Below are positions 31,039 to 40,795 of a stretch of 64,000 nucleotides of DNA, one piece after another (the first letter of the stretch is position 1; each line of letters opens with the position of its first letter). The DNA is from Gracilariopsis chorda (taxonomy: Eukaryota > Rhodophyta > Florideophyceae > Gracilariales > Gracilariaceae): the NCBI GenBank assembly GCA_003194525.1, contig NBIV01000174.1, forward strand, positions 1 through 64,000, written 5' to 3'. Position numbers and translations under genes: made by a program. The notes under the pieces are model-generated. The model ran no database searches. It saw nothing but the letters and a program-made list of their open reading frames with translations, and was not told the origin of the DNA.

Positions 31039-31965
31039 TCACACCTTTCGAGCGAGCAATATTCCTTCTCTGACCGTGAGCATAACCTGCTCAACCCTGG
31101 GATCGTTTCGAACAAACTGAGCAAATTGATGCAAACTATCTCGACACTCGTCCCCCTCGTCGTAGAGAAGGCAACACAGGGCATTGTCCGCCATAATTAA
31201 TCCTCTGTCATTCAACATTGTAAGTCCTGCCTCGTAGTATTGTCGATAGTTTATCTTGTCGGCATCAAGAAAAACAATGTCAAAGCGCTCTCCACGTTTT
31301 ACCATTCTCTCGACTTCGACTCTGGCATCACAAACTACCAGTTTCACACGATTTCCGACAGCAGCCTTTGTAAAAACCTTTCGCGCCACTGTTGCTGCCC
31401 TCTGTTCAGCTTCAAGGGTGATAACTTCACCCCCTTCTCCCACGCCCTCTGCAAACGACAGCGCTGAATAGCCGGTGAATGTGCCGATGTCAAGCACTCT
31501 CTTTGCGCCAATCAATGCAGTGAGCATCTTCAGAAACTGACCTTCAACGCCACCAACCATACAGGGAGCGAAAAGGCCTTCGCGGTAGGTCTCTTCCGCT
31601 ATAAACCTGAAATCTTCTGTTGGGGCGCTGGTCATATCAGAAGCGTATTCTTCAGCACCTGGGTTAAACAGAGTTGGATATGGAAATGGCGGGGGCGTCG
31701 GCATATCTTTTGGACTTTCCAGGATCATGTCAGCAGCTCGAGATGAGGATGATCCGCGCTCAGCTCGGCTCCTCTGTCGATCAAGCCATTGGTTATACAC
31801 GTCAATGTTGGACGGTTCAGGCGATGGCGCGCTTGCTCTTGGCGTGACTCGAAGCGTTGTAACTGTTCGCCGGCTTGCCAGTGAAATTACCCAGCTGTTG
31901 AACACGGTTGCCAGTCTTCCTGAGGGATAAAGGGGAAGGTTTGACTGAAAAGCTGGGATGTACAT
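31039..31965 (-). CDS. Caffeoyl-CoA-type O-methyltransferase (class I SAM-dependent)
   Basis: A 308-residue protein from ATG 31965. The N-terminal 45 or so residues look like an organelle transit peptide, and a Pro/Ser-rich linker follows to about residue 105. The methyltransferase_3 (CCoAOMT/COMT) domain fills the rest. SAM-binding motif I, VLDIGTFTGYSAL, is at residues 157-169. The metal-binding acidic motif FLDADKINY is at 232-240, with D234 and D236. The second metal ligand pair ADN is at 259-261. These residues match cation-dependent O-methyltransferases. The substrate cannot be told: red algae lack classical lignin, so a catechol-like phenolic or other diol is likely. Confidence 0.87.
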   Translation of the reverse strand: MYIPAFQSNLPLYPSGRLATVFNSWVISLASRRTVTTLRVTPRASAPSPEPSNIDVYNQWLDRQRSRAERGSSSSRAADMILESPKDMPTPPPFPYPTLFNPGAEEYASDMTSAPTEDFRFIAEETYREGLFAPCMVGGVEGQFLKMLTALIGAKRVLDIGTFTGYSALSFAEGVGEGGEVITLEAEQRAATVARKVFTKAAVGNRVKLVVCDARVEVERMVKRGERFDIVFLDADKINYRQYYEAGLTMLNDRGLIMADNALCCLLYDEGDECRDSLHQFAQFVRNDPRVEQVMLTVREGILLARKV

Positions 31966-33319
31966 CTTCGCAGAGAACCTCGTGAAGCATAAACCGATAG
32001 TGCCTGAATGGAATTAGGAAAAGGAAGTTAAGTATAAGTATAATCCACGTCGTGCTTCGCGTGCTTGCCGGAACAGATCAATGAACACTCTCCAATAATC
32101 GCTGTACTTATCAACTATTTGAATCGTTGTATTGACGCCAAATTGTGCGTTACTACGAGCGGGTGCAACGAAGGAGCTGATAGAGAGAGAGCGACAGAGA
32201 CACAAGGCTTTCCTGCACCAAGCGGTATCTACCACAATAATTCGGGGTTTGCCGGACACATACTGAAAGAACGAAGGTTCGTCGAACTTTAATTTTTGGT
32301 CGAGCTCCATTGCCTATTCTATGAAGGCCTGTCGTTTTTTCGTTTCTATTCATTTAAAACGTACTTCTACTCAACGGGGCTTTCCTTTTGACCCTTATCT
32401 AAAGTTCTAAGAACTTTCGTGGACGTCAAGCTATCTATCATGACGAAACAAGACCGCTTCCAACATGCGAGACCTACCTTCATACCAGCTCTCCTAATCT
32501 GTATGCAGGCTTCTAACTCGTTCTTTCAAATGAATTACGGTAAAACCTTGAGTTGCTTTGGGCGTTTATTCATCTCAATAGATCCTGAGTTGTGTACAAA
32601 CAGAAAGAGCTCCGTTTTGGCTACTCTTGTAAGCAATGATACCAAACCCGTACTGCTCTTGATATATCTTTGGGTTGCTATTGTTCTAGTTGTGTCACTC
32701 CACTCTTCAACACGACCGAAACATTTCGGTGCGCGCCACTGGCGGGAGCCAAGATGTTTCGGTCGTGTTGCAGGTGACCGTTGCCGCCATCTACGTATGT
32801 CTCAGAATAAACCCCAACTCAAAATTGCATAGAACGCTCTACAACGAAGAAGGTCACAGCAACGCTTGTCTTGAGCACATGCTGAGTTACAACATGCGTT
32901 CCTGGTCTCTCATAGCGATTCCTGATATTATACGAGTTCTACAGTATGAGTTCAGAATCACTGAACCCCGTATTTCGTTTCAAAAATTGCCTTCAGAAGA
33001 TTTTACGTAAGGGGGCAGTTACGTATCTGAGGGAACAAGGGTTCTCCGCCAAAGAAGCTTTCACTCGTGCTGATTTTTGAATAAAGTGAGCACGATTTAT
33101 CTACACACGTCTTCACTATCCCGAAATGCTCGGTTTTGAACTCCGTATGCCATCAAACTTATGTCTTCATTCTCCCCCGCCTCCTCCTATCACACATCCT
33201 TAACAGGAAAGCGACGTGACAGTCTTTGTTTCAGAACGAAAACTGAACGAATTTAAGAGCAGAAGGCTAGCGGCCGCACTGAAATTCTTTTACAAGTTCT
33301 TGTGTAGAAAGGGTTTAGG
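31966..33319. other. Intergenic stretch, no gene seen
   Basis: About 1.35 kb between divergently placed methyltransferase and aldolase genes, so both promoters should lie here. A 16-bp perfect inverted repeat (32709-32769) is listed separately. The short frames are not convincing. Confidence 0.5.
32709..32769. repeat. 16-bp perfect inverted repeat with 29-nt loop
   Basis: The left arm AACACGACCGAAACAT at 32709-32724 is the exact complement of the right arm at 32754-32769. The match extends imperfectly a few bases outward. The GC-rich loop contains CGCGCC. It may be a structured RNA, a small foldback element or chance. Confidence 0.75.
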
Positions 33320-34429
33320 ATGACCGAAAACCCATACCTGACCGAGCTTCAGACCACTGCAAAGCATCTAACGCAACGCGGTAAAGGTATACTGGCCGCC
33401 GATGAGTCCACGGGCACTATTGGTAAGCGACTTGCCATTCTATCGTTGGAAAACACTCCTGAGACCAGACGAGCTCTTCGAGAAATGCTTGTCTGCGCAC
33501 CTGGAAACGATGAGGCCTATTCTGGAATGATTCTCTTTCAGGAAACATTGTACCAAACAGACAGTTCCGGGAAGCCTTTTGTGTCTATTTTGAAAGAAAA
33601 GAACATACTCCCCGGGATCAAAGTGGACACTGGGCTTAAACCAGTTCCAGAATCTCCTGGAGAGACTACAACAGACGGACTTGAAGATCTTTCAAATCGA
33701 TGCGCGTCCTATTACGCGCAGGGAGCACGCTTTGCCAAATGGCGAGCGGCACTTAGGATTGATGTAAACCGGGGGCTTCCAAGCGATTCTGTGGTCCACG
33801 AAAATGCAAGGGAACTTGCAACCTACGCTGCAACAGCGCAGAGCGAGGGATTATTGCCTATTGTGGAACCAGAAATCCTAATTGATGGTACACACGGCCA
33901 GGAGGTAAGTGCAGCGGTTGCAGAGAGGGTTATTTCCGCAGTTTACGATGCGCTCAGAGAACAAAACGTTCCTGTTGAGCTCACTTTGCTCAAGCCAATG
34001 ATGATAATGCCTGGTGTATCTTCAGAAGAACGAAAGAACGTTACACCGGATATAGTGGCAGTAGAAACTTTGAGGGTAATGAAAAAGGTGGTACCGGAAC
34101 AAGTACCGGGCATTATGTTTTTGTCTGGAGGGATGAGTGAAGAGGAAGCGACGAAGAACTTAAACGCCTTGAACATTCTTGCAGAGAAAGAGAAAGCCCC
34201 ATGGAGCCTATCATTCAGCTTTGGCAGAGCACTTCAGCATTCAGCCATGAAGATATGGAATGGAGATAAGAACAACTTAGAAGAAGCTATGCAAATGGCT
34301 AGTGAAGTGGCTCGAGCGAATGGCCGAGCGCAGCTGGGTAAGTTTGAAGGAAAACATCCTTCTTCAGGCAGTGAAAGCTTGTATGAAGGATTCCGTGGCT
34401 GGCGTGGCGGTGCTCCAAAAGCTGTATAG
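33320..34429 (+). CDS. FBA: Fructose-bisphosphate aldolase, class I
   Basis: A 369-residue protein from ATG 33320, close to the roughly 360 residues usual for class I aldolases. Key residues are visible: the N-terminal KGILAADESTGTIGKR block, K140 in GARFAKWR, E183 and E185 in IVEPEI, the Schiff-base lysine K225 in ELTLLKPMM, and the GGMSEEEA and WSLSFSFGRALQ phosphate-binding blocks near the C-terminus. It reversibly cleaves fructose 1,6-bisphosphate to DHAP and GAP. There is no transit peptide, so this is probably the cytosolic glycolytic enzyme, not a plastid Calvin-cycle form. No intron is needed. Confidence 0.95.
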   Translation: MTENPYLTELQTTAKHLTQRGKGILAADESTGTIGKRLAILSLENTPETRRALREMLVCAPGNDEAYSGMILFQETLYQTDSSGKPFVSILKEKNILPGIKVDTGLKPVPESPGETTTDGLEDLSNRCASYYAQGARFAKWRAALRIDVNRGLPSDSVVHENARELATYAATAQSEGLLPIVEPEILIDGTHGQEVSAAVAERVISAVYDALREQNVPVELTLLKPMMIMPGVSSEERKNVTPDIVAVETLRVMKKVVPEQVPGIMFLSGGMSEEEATKNLNALNILAEKEKAPWSLSFSFGRALQHSAMKIWNGDKNNLEEAMQMASEVARANGRAQLGKFEGKHPSSGSESLYEGFRGWRGGAPKAV

Positions 34430-35398
34430 TATTCAGTCATCATGAAGACGAATTCGAAAGGTAACTTCCAGAATTGTCAACATCTCTCGTGCAAGTCCGA
34501 ACTACAATACAAGCTAATGTTTCACGACAGAGTGTTCCAGTGAGAAAATGTAGCACACAGCTTTTCTCCTTGCGAGTTCCACCTGTTCCAGAAGAACTTG
34601 AAGAAGCATATCATATTTACAATGATTGTGATAAATATGATATGGTTCTTCAAGTTCTTCTGGAACAGGTGGTCTCTGTGTTCTCGAATCTGTAAAACAA
34701 GAACGCAAGCGGGGTTATGGGATATAACAAAAAGGCAAACCGCACTCATCTGCACGTAGTGGACTGGTCTTCCTTTCAAATATAGCTCATGGATTTTTTA
34801 TTCGCTCCAGGGTCAAGGGTTGAAGGTGGGGATTTCTAGAAAATGTGCTTCCTTGGACCATGGTTAGGTAGCTTCTCGAACATTTTCCCTCCACAACTAT
34901 GCAGTAGTTGTCCTCCGTCGGAGACCTGATCCTCTTAAATGCACGTCTCCGAAGAGAAGGCGAGAACATCGTTTGAATGTGGATCGCTTTTGCCCGTGAA
35001 CGGGTGAAACCTCACTTCTTCGATTCTTGTGATATAGTTGACAATGTTCATGATCATACATTTCGGTTACAGGTGATTCGCTTCAGCAGCCTTCTGGGAA
35101 GCCGAACACATGCCGGCCGGGTACATTTTGCACAGTGCCTGGGTCGGGGTGATCGTCCTGTGAGTCATACCCCTCCCCTCGTTTTGTCACTGAATCGACT
35201 CAAGCTGGTCAGACACAACTCCCGCGCTCCTTGTGCGCAACGATGTATTGTTTCGCAAAGAACATGTCGGGTTTCGAGTTTACTTCCAAAATCTGTTTTA
35301 TTGAGGTCCGGTCCCTCTGGCCAAACCATTCTATCCGACATTATTACTAATGATTGCTATATTCCGGCATTCCGGAAGATCGGTTCATTTGGGCGGAG
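34430..35398. other. Intergenic stretch holding a long hairpin
   Basis: About 1 kb between the aldolase and the first copy of the segmental duplication. The outstanding feature is the hairpin at 34579-34672. No protein-coding gene is supported. Confidence 0.6.
34579..34672. repeat. 41-bp near-perfect hairpin with 12-nt loop; candidate small-RNA precursor
   Basis: The left arm 34579-34619 and right arm 34632-34672 are complementary at 40 of 41 positions, around a 12-nt loop (CAATGATTGTGA). The flanks do not extend the pairing, so the foldback has sharp ends. If transcribed, it would form a stem in the size range of plant-type miRNA or siRNA-producing hairpins. It begins 150 bp downstream of the aldolase stop and could be in its 3' UTR. 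A small foldback transposon is the alternative. Confidence 0.8.
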
Positions 35399-35448
35399 AT
35401 AAGTGCCCTACTGATGTCACTAACACCGTCGGTGTCTATCTCACCTTC

Positions 35449-37011
35449 TCAACCGTTGTACGGCATGAGCATATCTGACTCAGACGCTACCATCTTGCAA
35501 ACGTGTGGGCGAACCATGACCACTTTCTCCATGATGTGACGCTTCATACATATCATGACGCCGTCCTCGGCGCATTCGAATTTCGCTACACACGGTCGCG
35601 GCTTGCATTCACCCTCCTTCTCGTTGGGGTTCTCCATGTCGTAGCATTCGCCGCCCTTCGAGGAGCTAACCTTACACTTGCACGTGTCTGGCTCTGCGGA
35701 GTCAGAGAGACCCGAAAAGTCGGTGTTGTAGTCGCTGTCGTTGTTTTCTGTTTCAGTGGGTTCCTTGCTTGTGGGCACACGGCCCTTTTTCTTGTCGGCA
35801 TCGTCGTCGTCGTCGGAACCGCTCTTGTTTCTGTTCTTCTTACCGCCCTTCTTCTTGCCATCATCGTCGGCATCGTCGTCGTCGTCGGAACTGTTCTTGT
35901 TTCCGTCCTTCTTACCGCCCTTCTTCTTGCCATCATCGTCGGCATCGTCGTCGTCGTCGGAACTGTTCTTGTTTCCGTTCTTCTTACCGCCCTTCTTCTT
36001 GCCGTCATCGTCGCCGTCGTTGGAACTGTTCTTGTTTCCGTTCTTCTTACCCCCCTTCTTCTTGTCGTCCTCATCGCCGTCGTCGTCGTTGCCGGAACCG
36101 TTCTTGTTTCCGTTCTTCTTACCCCCCTTCTTCTTGCCGTCATCGTCGCCGTCGTTGGAACTGTTCTTGTTTCCGTTCTTCTTACCCCCCTTCTTCTTGC
36201 CGTCCTCATCGCCGTCGTCGTCGTCGCCGGAACCGTTCTTGTTTCCGTTCTTCTTACCCCCCTTCTTCTTGCCGTCCTCGTTGTCATCGTCGTCACTGTC
36301 TTTGTCGTCGCCGTCTGAAGTGTCAGATCCCTTTTGCTTCTTACCACCACAGTTGTCTCCGCCAATCACATGTCGGAAGTGAACGGTGTGTGCGGGGAGC
36401 GTCTTCTTTTTGTTACCCTTGCCTTCCGATACCAGCTTCCAAATGAAGCGCGCTTTGCGGTCAAACTTGTTGTGTTTGATGTCTACTTCATCGGCCTTGT
36501 CCCACTTACAGAAGGCCTTCTTGAGCTCTTTGCTGGATTTGTCGACGCGATTGTTCCAGTGTGCTTTCTGGTCGGTAGGCCACGAGAGGAAGTCATCAGT
36601 GCGGGTTCTGTAGTGAGCGGTATCGGAGCGGTATGTGTGTCCGTTCCAGACGATGGTGGTCAAGATGGCCGCTTTGTCAGAGGTCTTTTCGGCGAGAATA
36701 CCGACGACGTCTCCCTTTGCAACAGAGACGGTAACGGTTGCGGTGCTTCCGGAGTCGACTTTCTCTTTGAGTACACCGTTGACGAAGACTTGGGCATCGG
36801 CGTAGGCTGAGAGTTTGATACTGGCTTCGGAAGGCGTTTGCTTTGCGTTTGTGTCCTTGAGAGTCCTGATGGAGGGCTGGAAAGATGAGTGAGTGGAATC
36901 AATTTGATTTCTTGAGAAGTAACCGTGATCAGAACTCCAGAGAGCACGAGCTGAAGCGAGGGTGAAGACCAGGGCGAGCAGCAGGAGATATGTAAGAGCA
37001 AGGACTCTCAT
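35449..37011 (-). CDS. Secreted Lys/Gly/Asn-Asp repeat protein, seven-unit copy
   Basis: A 520-residue protein from ATG 37011. The N-terminus is a clear signal peptide (MRVLALTYLLLLALVFTLASA). Residues about 60-220 form a compact, probably beta-rich domain (AYADAQVFVNGVLKEKV, then DVVGILAEKTSD). About 160 residues of tandem repeats follow, each a basic KKKGGKKNGNKN part and an acidic Asp run; seven units are counted. The C-terminal domain of about 100 residues is Cys-rich. I do not recognise the family. The alternating charge suggests extracellular polyelectrolyte or cation binding, for instance in the cell wall, but that is inference. The same protein with three repeats is encoded at 50121-51404. 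Confidence 0.8.
   Translation of the reverse strand: MRVLALTYLLLLALVFTLASARALWSSDHGYFSRNQIDSTHSSFQPSIRTLKDTNAKQTPSEASIKLSAYADAQVFVNGVLKEKVDSGSTATVTVSVAKGDVVGILAEKTSDKAAILTTIVWNGHTYRSDTAHYRTRTDDFLSWPTDQKAHWNNRVDKSSKELKKAFCKWDKADEVDIKHNKFDRKARFIWKLVSEGKGNKKKTLPAHTVHFRHVIGGDNCGGKKQKGSDTSDGDDKDSDDDDNEDGKKKGGKKNGNKNGSGDDDDGDEDGKKKGGKKNGNKNSSNDGDDDGKKKGGKKNGNKNGSGNDDDGDEDDKKKGGKKNGNKNSSNDGDDDGKKKGGKKNGNKNSSDDDDDADDDGKKKGGKKDGNKNSSDDDDDADDDGKKKGGKKNRNKSGSDDDDDADKKKGRVPTSKEPTETENNDSDYNTDFSGLSDSAEPDTCKCKVSSSKGGECYDMENPNEKEGECKPRPCVAKFECAEDGVMICMKRHIMEKVVMVRPHVCKMVASESDMLMPYNG
35800..36295 (-). repeat. Coding minisatellite, seven units of about 63-72 bp
   Basis: Seven tandem units marked by recurring TTCTTACC(G/C)CCCTTCTTCTTG. 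Unit length varies through GTC/ATC triplet runs that encode the Asp tracts. All changes keep the frame. Confidence 0.88.
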
Positions 37012-37174
37012 TTTCGGGATGGAAGGGTTGATGTAGAATGAAAACAGAAACGAATGGCTTGCAGAGTGTAGCGGGGAAAGCTGAAGTGAGCTGGGCTGTG
37101 TTAGAGGCTGAGGAGAAGGAAGTTGTTGGAGCTGGGTGACGGGATGAGCTGAGTTGAAGGAATTGGGGATCGGG

Positions 37175-37181
37175 TTTTATA
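37175..37181 (-). promoter_or_regulatory. TATA-box candidate for the repeat-protein gene, copy 1
   Basis: TATAAAA on the minus strand, about 164 bp upstream of the ATG. The same sequence at the same distance is conserved in the duplicate at 51568-51574. Confidence 0.5.
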
Positions 37182-37640
37182 GGGGCTGGGAGGACGAGTT
37201 CATGTAGGGAGAGGAGAAAGCATATTTGCTACTTGGAGAGGTTTTGTGTTTCGAGTTGGCGATGTTAGAATGTGAGAGGTGAGGCAATGGATTGTGTGTA
37301 GTGTCGCGTATAAAGAATGTGTTGAAAGCTGTGATAATTACGTGGGCATAAGTTGTTGGTTAAGTATTGTTCAGTATGCGTACTGGGTGGTCAAGGATTC
37401 TCACTCGATTGATTTTTGGACGCCATTGCGAGGGAGATGCTCTTCATGACGAATAGGGACGATTGCATGCAGGATTGCATGTTTCGGGGGTAGAGGGTTA
37501 CCTTAGTCTCTGCTAGTTTAGGGGTATAGAATGAAGGTGTTCTTTTGGTGGGCTCTTGCTTGTCCCATTGGAAACGGAAGCATAATGGTAGTAGCTCTGC
37601 GCAAGAAATACTCGTTCAGCTTCTCCGTTCTTCTGATTCT

Positions 37641-39601
37641 AACCTAGCCTTGTTGAGATGTGTCGCTGTGTGTTGTCCACCTCCAACTGAGCAATATTTA
37701 GTGTTGACACCTCGGGAAGTCGATGCGTCCAAAAGGTAGAAGCAGCCCCAGTGTTGAATTTTAAGAGTTTTTTTTATCTAGCAAGTGGTCTACATCTCGA
37801 GCTTGCCCATCTCGACCTGGTGTTAAGAGAGCTGCAAAGTATGTACTCAGAACCTTGAGGAGCACTTTTTCGTGCGAGTTCAGCGTTTGATGAGAATAGT
37901 CTCATTTTATACATGATTGACGGTTGTGAGTGCTTCACAGAGTTTTCCTTTGTAATCTTCTCTGGGAAGAATCATTGGCTTTTAGTCTTCAAACTAAAGC
38001 ATTTCTCAGTGTACACACTCATCAAACGGATCCTTTTTTTTCTTCAGTAAACCAAGAGCATACTCAACGCGGTCACCGCGACCGATAAAAAAGCGCAGAA
38101 CAGAGCAAGTCAAAGAGGTTGATGACTGAACAGTCACAACCAAAAGGAATTACAAGAAGGACACTCTGAGACAAAATGTCGAGAGGGAGAACAACATTTA
38201 GCGAAAGAGAACAACGAAGGAGGGACTACAGCAAGCAAGAAAGAAATTTATCGATAGCACAATGTTACGTACAGGGAATGAATGTTAGTATAAAAAACCT
38301 GCAAGTTCTTGTGAAGCGACCATCGCAAGTTCATCAGATGATGTGCTAGAACTTTCATTGCAGAGAGCTCCTGGACACAAAGCTACATGAGTTGTGAGAA
38401 ACCCTACAATCCAGCTGAAGGGAAAGAGGTGAGGTTGAAGTCCGTCGCAACCTATCGAAGAGCAGCAATACGATAATCATGAGAGGACATATGAAGTTTT
38501 TGACCTAGATCCTTGATACGATGTGTCGTGGCGGAATGCTTTTTCTCGTCTGTGTACCATGCAATACAGAGGCACCCCAAGTAAGAACACCGAACGCCCA
38601 GAATATAGAAGTTAGCAGGATATTTTCGTCGTAGAGACATAGTCTATGAGCTACGTGGCGGAAACAACATTGACACAAAGAGATTACTCTGGTAATGAAA
38701 GGTCAGGAAGTTTGAGAGCAGAATAGTCGAACAGAAGATAGGTCAATAACATCGAGGGGGGGCCGTTAGGTTCAACATCGAGAGGGAATACACTACGACG
38801 GGTGTAAACACGAAAGAAGTGTACGAAAGGAGAAAAGCAATGGTAAAGAAATAGATTCATGTGCGCGTCCTTCTTCCTCATTATACTCGAACGATTCTGG
38901 GAGCCTCACAGGTGTTTTTTTGTTCTGTACAATGGGAATCCAACGCCAGAATTAGGGATAGGGCTTCGATATGAGGGGCAGCAAGAGACTCATTCATCGA
39001 TTACTAAAAAAATCAGGAAAGGCTCTACGGATGCACACGCAACTTCGGCAAGCATTGCTCGCACGTACCCTTACATTGTACAACAAACTCACAAGCAGGT
39101 GCGCATTGGATGGAGAGATATCGGGCTTGGGAGGTTGGCGGTCAGAGTGACGACTACAAGCGCGAAGGCCTCTGTACTAATACTCATTTGTGGCCGTTAT
39201 TGGGTGTCGGAGATTGGTTTGTCACACTACTGGCCTTGCGCGTGACATGGGCGCAAGGGTTAAACTGACTTGATTTTCACGGCGCATCTTCACGTCACAT
39301 TGTCGTGACAAAATGTCACTGCTTTTGTACTGCTCCTTGAACGCGTCAGCGCGTTACGCGCGAAAAGGTGGACATGCTGCGCGATGCGCACACGCCAGCG
39401 GGCAGCGTCGACCATAGATGCCTTTCTCGCCTCTCTTCCGTGCACGAATTCGCGCCCTCCTTGACACGAGTGTCCATCCTGACATCCACTTCCGCCTTCC
39501 CATACTTCGCGCTACACATGAAGCATCGTTCCGTGAGAATCATACCCAGTTATTCACGCGCAGGTGTGAAAGTAGCACATGTAGTGAAAACTCACATGCT
39601 T
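37641..39601. other. Intergenic stretch, no gene seen
   Basis: About 2 kb between the end of the duplication and the RWP-RK gene. It is purine-rich in parts (38090-38450). Short frames occur but none has a recognisable product. A 38-codon frame starting at 37531, within the duplication, ends at its edge. Confidence 0.5.
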
Positions 39602-40555
39602 TCAAAATTGGATGCCTCCAAATGCACATTCATCAATCTCTCCAAAATGGATGACAAACTCGTCGTCCTCCTTAGTCTGAGTAAACTCTTCGTAGCACTC
39701 CTGCTGCAAACTAGTCGAGCTGGGTAGGCGTGGGATACAGACTCGTTCAGTAGGTGCGAGGAACTGAAAATGGGTACCATTATTCCCTTCAGTGAACAAT
39801 CCCCTCGTCCATGCCTCTCCAAACACAGCTTTGGCGCTGCTCGGTCGTGATAGACCCCCTGGCCGCGGGGGGGCCCATGAATCACACGGCGGCCACGGCA
39901 GGCACTGCTCACTTGGAGTGGGGCTGGCGCAGCGGGGCGGTTGGGCAGGGCTGTGTTGAGCGGAAGATGGACGGGAGGATAGATAGGAGGATGGACAGGA
40001 TGACGGCGGAGTGTGAACTCGTAGAGACTGCGATGAGTTTTCACTCGTAGTGTAGGGGGCGCAGCGGGCTTCCGTCATGAGCGTAATAGGCTTGGTAGAT
40101 TCAGATTGCGGATTGAAAAGCGATGAACGTTGCCTCTGGTTCGCAGAAGAGGGAGTGAGTGTGGGGCAGCGGGCATCGGCGATGCGCCTAACAGGGCGGG
40201 TGGATTCTGATTGCGGGGTCGGGACTCTGGATGTTTGCTTCTGGTTTGAAGAAGGACTGCGGGGAGTGGGGCGAGATATGGATCGGGATTGACTGCGACG
40301 ATGCTTCCTTGCTTGACGAAGGGGACGCTGGATGACTCGGTCTGAGGGGGAGATGTCCGGGCGGTTGGGCGGGGTTCGATGTTGAATGCGCCTTCTCTCG
40401 GCCTGGAGCTTGCGATAGGGCCAGCGGCGAATGCCGTGGCGACGAAGAATCTTGGAGATGGTTGGACGGGAGACGCCCAGTCGTTGGGCGGCCTCTGCAA
40501 CGGGGAGATGGTAGTACGCCTCGCACTGAGCGAGAGTGAGTGATGCGGCGGGCAT
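39602..40555 (-). CDS. RWP-RK domain protein (putative transcription regulator)
   Basis: A 317-residue protein from ATG 40555. The frame is open up to 40768, but that end starts with TTG and would leave only 27 bp to the next gene. The RWP-RK region is at residues about 14-52: a helix-turn-helix LPVAEAAQRLGVSRPTISKIL, then RRHGIRRWPYRKLQ with the RWPxRK hallmark at 44-49. The remaining 260 residues are Ser/Pro/Arg-rich and look disordered, ending in a short acidic segment. There is no PB1 or GAF-like domain, so it resembles minimal RKD-type proteins, not NIN-like ones. It is probably a nuclear DNA-binding protein; its targets are unknown. Confidence 0.8.
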   Translation of the reverse strand: MPAASLTLAQCEAYYHLPVAEAAQRLGVSRPTISKILRRHGIRRWPYRKLQAERRRIQHRTPPNRPDISPSDRVIQRPLRQARKHRRSQSRSISRPTPRSPSSNQKQTSRVPTPQSESTRPVRRIADARCPTLTPSSANQRQRSSLFNPQSESTKPITLMTEARCAPYTTSENSSQSLRVHTPPSSCPSSYLSSRPSSAQHSPAQPPRCASPTPSEQCLPWPPCDSWAPPRPGGLSRPSSAKAVFGEAWTRGLFTEGNNGTHFQFLAPTERVCIPRLPSSTSLQQECYEEFTQTKEDDEFVIHFGEIDECAFGGIQF

Positions 40556-40795
40556 GGTAGACGTTGTCGAAGACAGAGGCGGGCGACTGAGTAGGGATGG
40601 AGGTGGGAGACGAGGAAAGAAAAGTGGTGTGGCATGGGCGATGGAAGGGAAAGGACAGGTGGGAAGGTCGGAAATGAGAAGGCGGGAGAGGGCGAAGCGA
40701 AAGAAAGGAAGCGCAAGCTTCTGTGAAGGGGATGGCGGGCTTTTACATTGGCGGAGGGGTGCGGCCAAAGGAAAAGTTGAGCGGAGGGGGAGGGA

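Larger units (their letters stand above)
35399..37640. repeat. Segmental duplication, copy 1
   Basis: This block is nearly identical to 50074-52034. Homology begins near GTGCCCTACTGATG and ends around 37640. It covers the whole repeat-protein gene, its promoter and about 600 bp beyond. The copies are in the same orientation about 14.7 kb apart. The length difference comes almost entirely from repeat units inside the gene. Non-repeat differences are few, so the duplication is recent. Confidence 0.92.

Noticed and set aside
31240-31471. Plus-strand frames across the methyltransferase gene
   Set aside because: They are antisense shadows of a clearly conserved minus-strand enzyme.
35449-36300. 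Tandem repeats as a CRISPR-like array
   Set aside because: Units are contiguous, coding and without unique spacers, in a eukaryotic gene.
35503-36446. Long plus-strand frames opposite the repeat-protein gene (Val/Leu-rich, Ser/Pro/Phe-rich and Arg/His-rich)
   Set aside because: They are the complement of a triplet-biased tandem repeat that removes stops in all frames. They have no independent start context or domain, and copy 2 shows the same effect with a shorter repeat.
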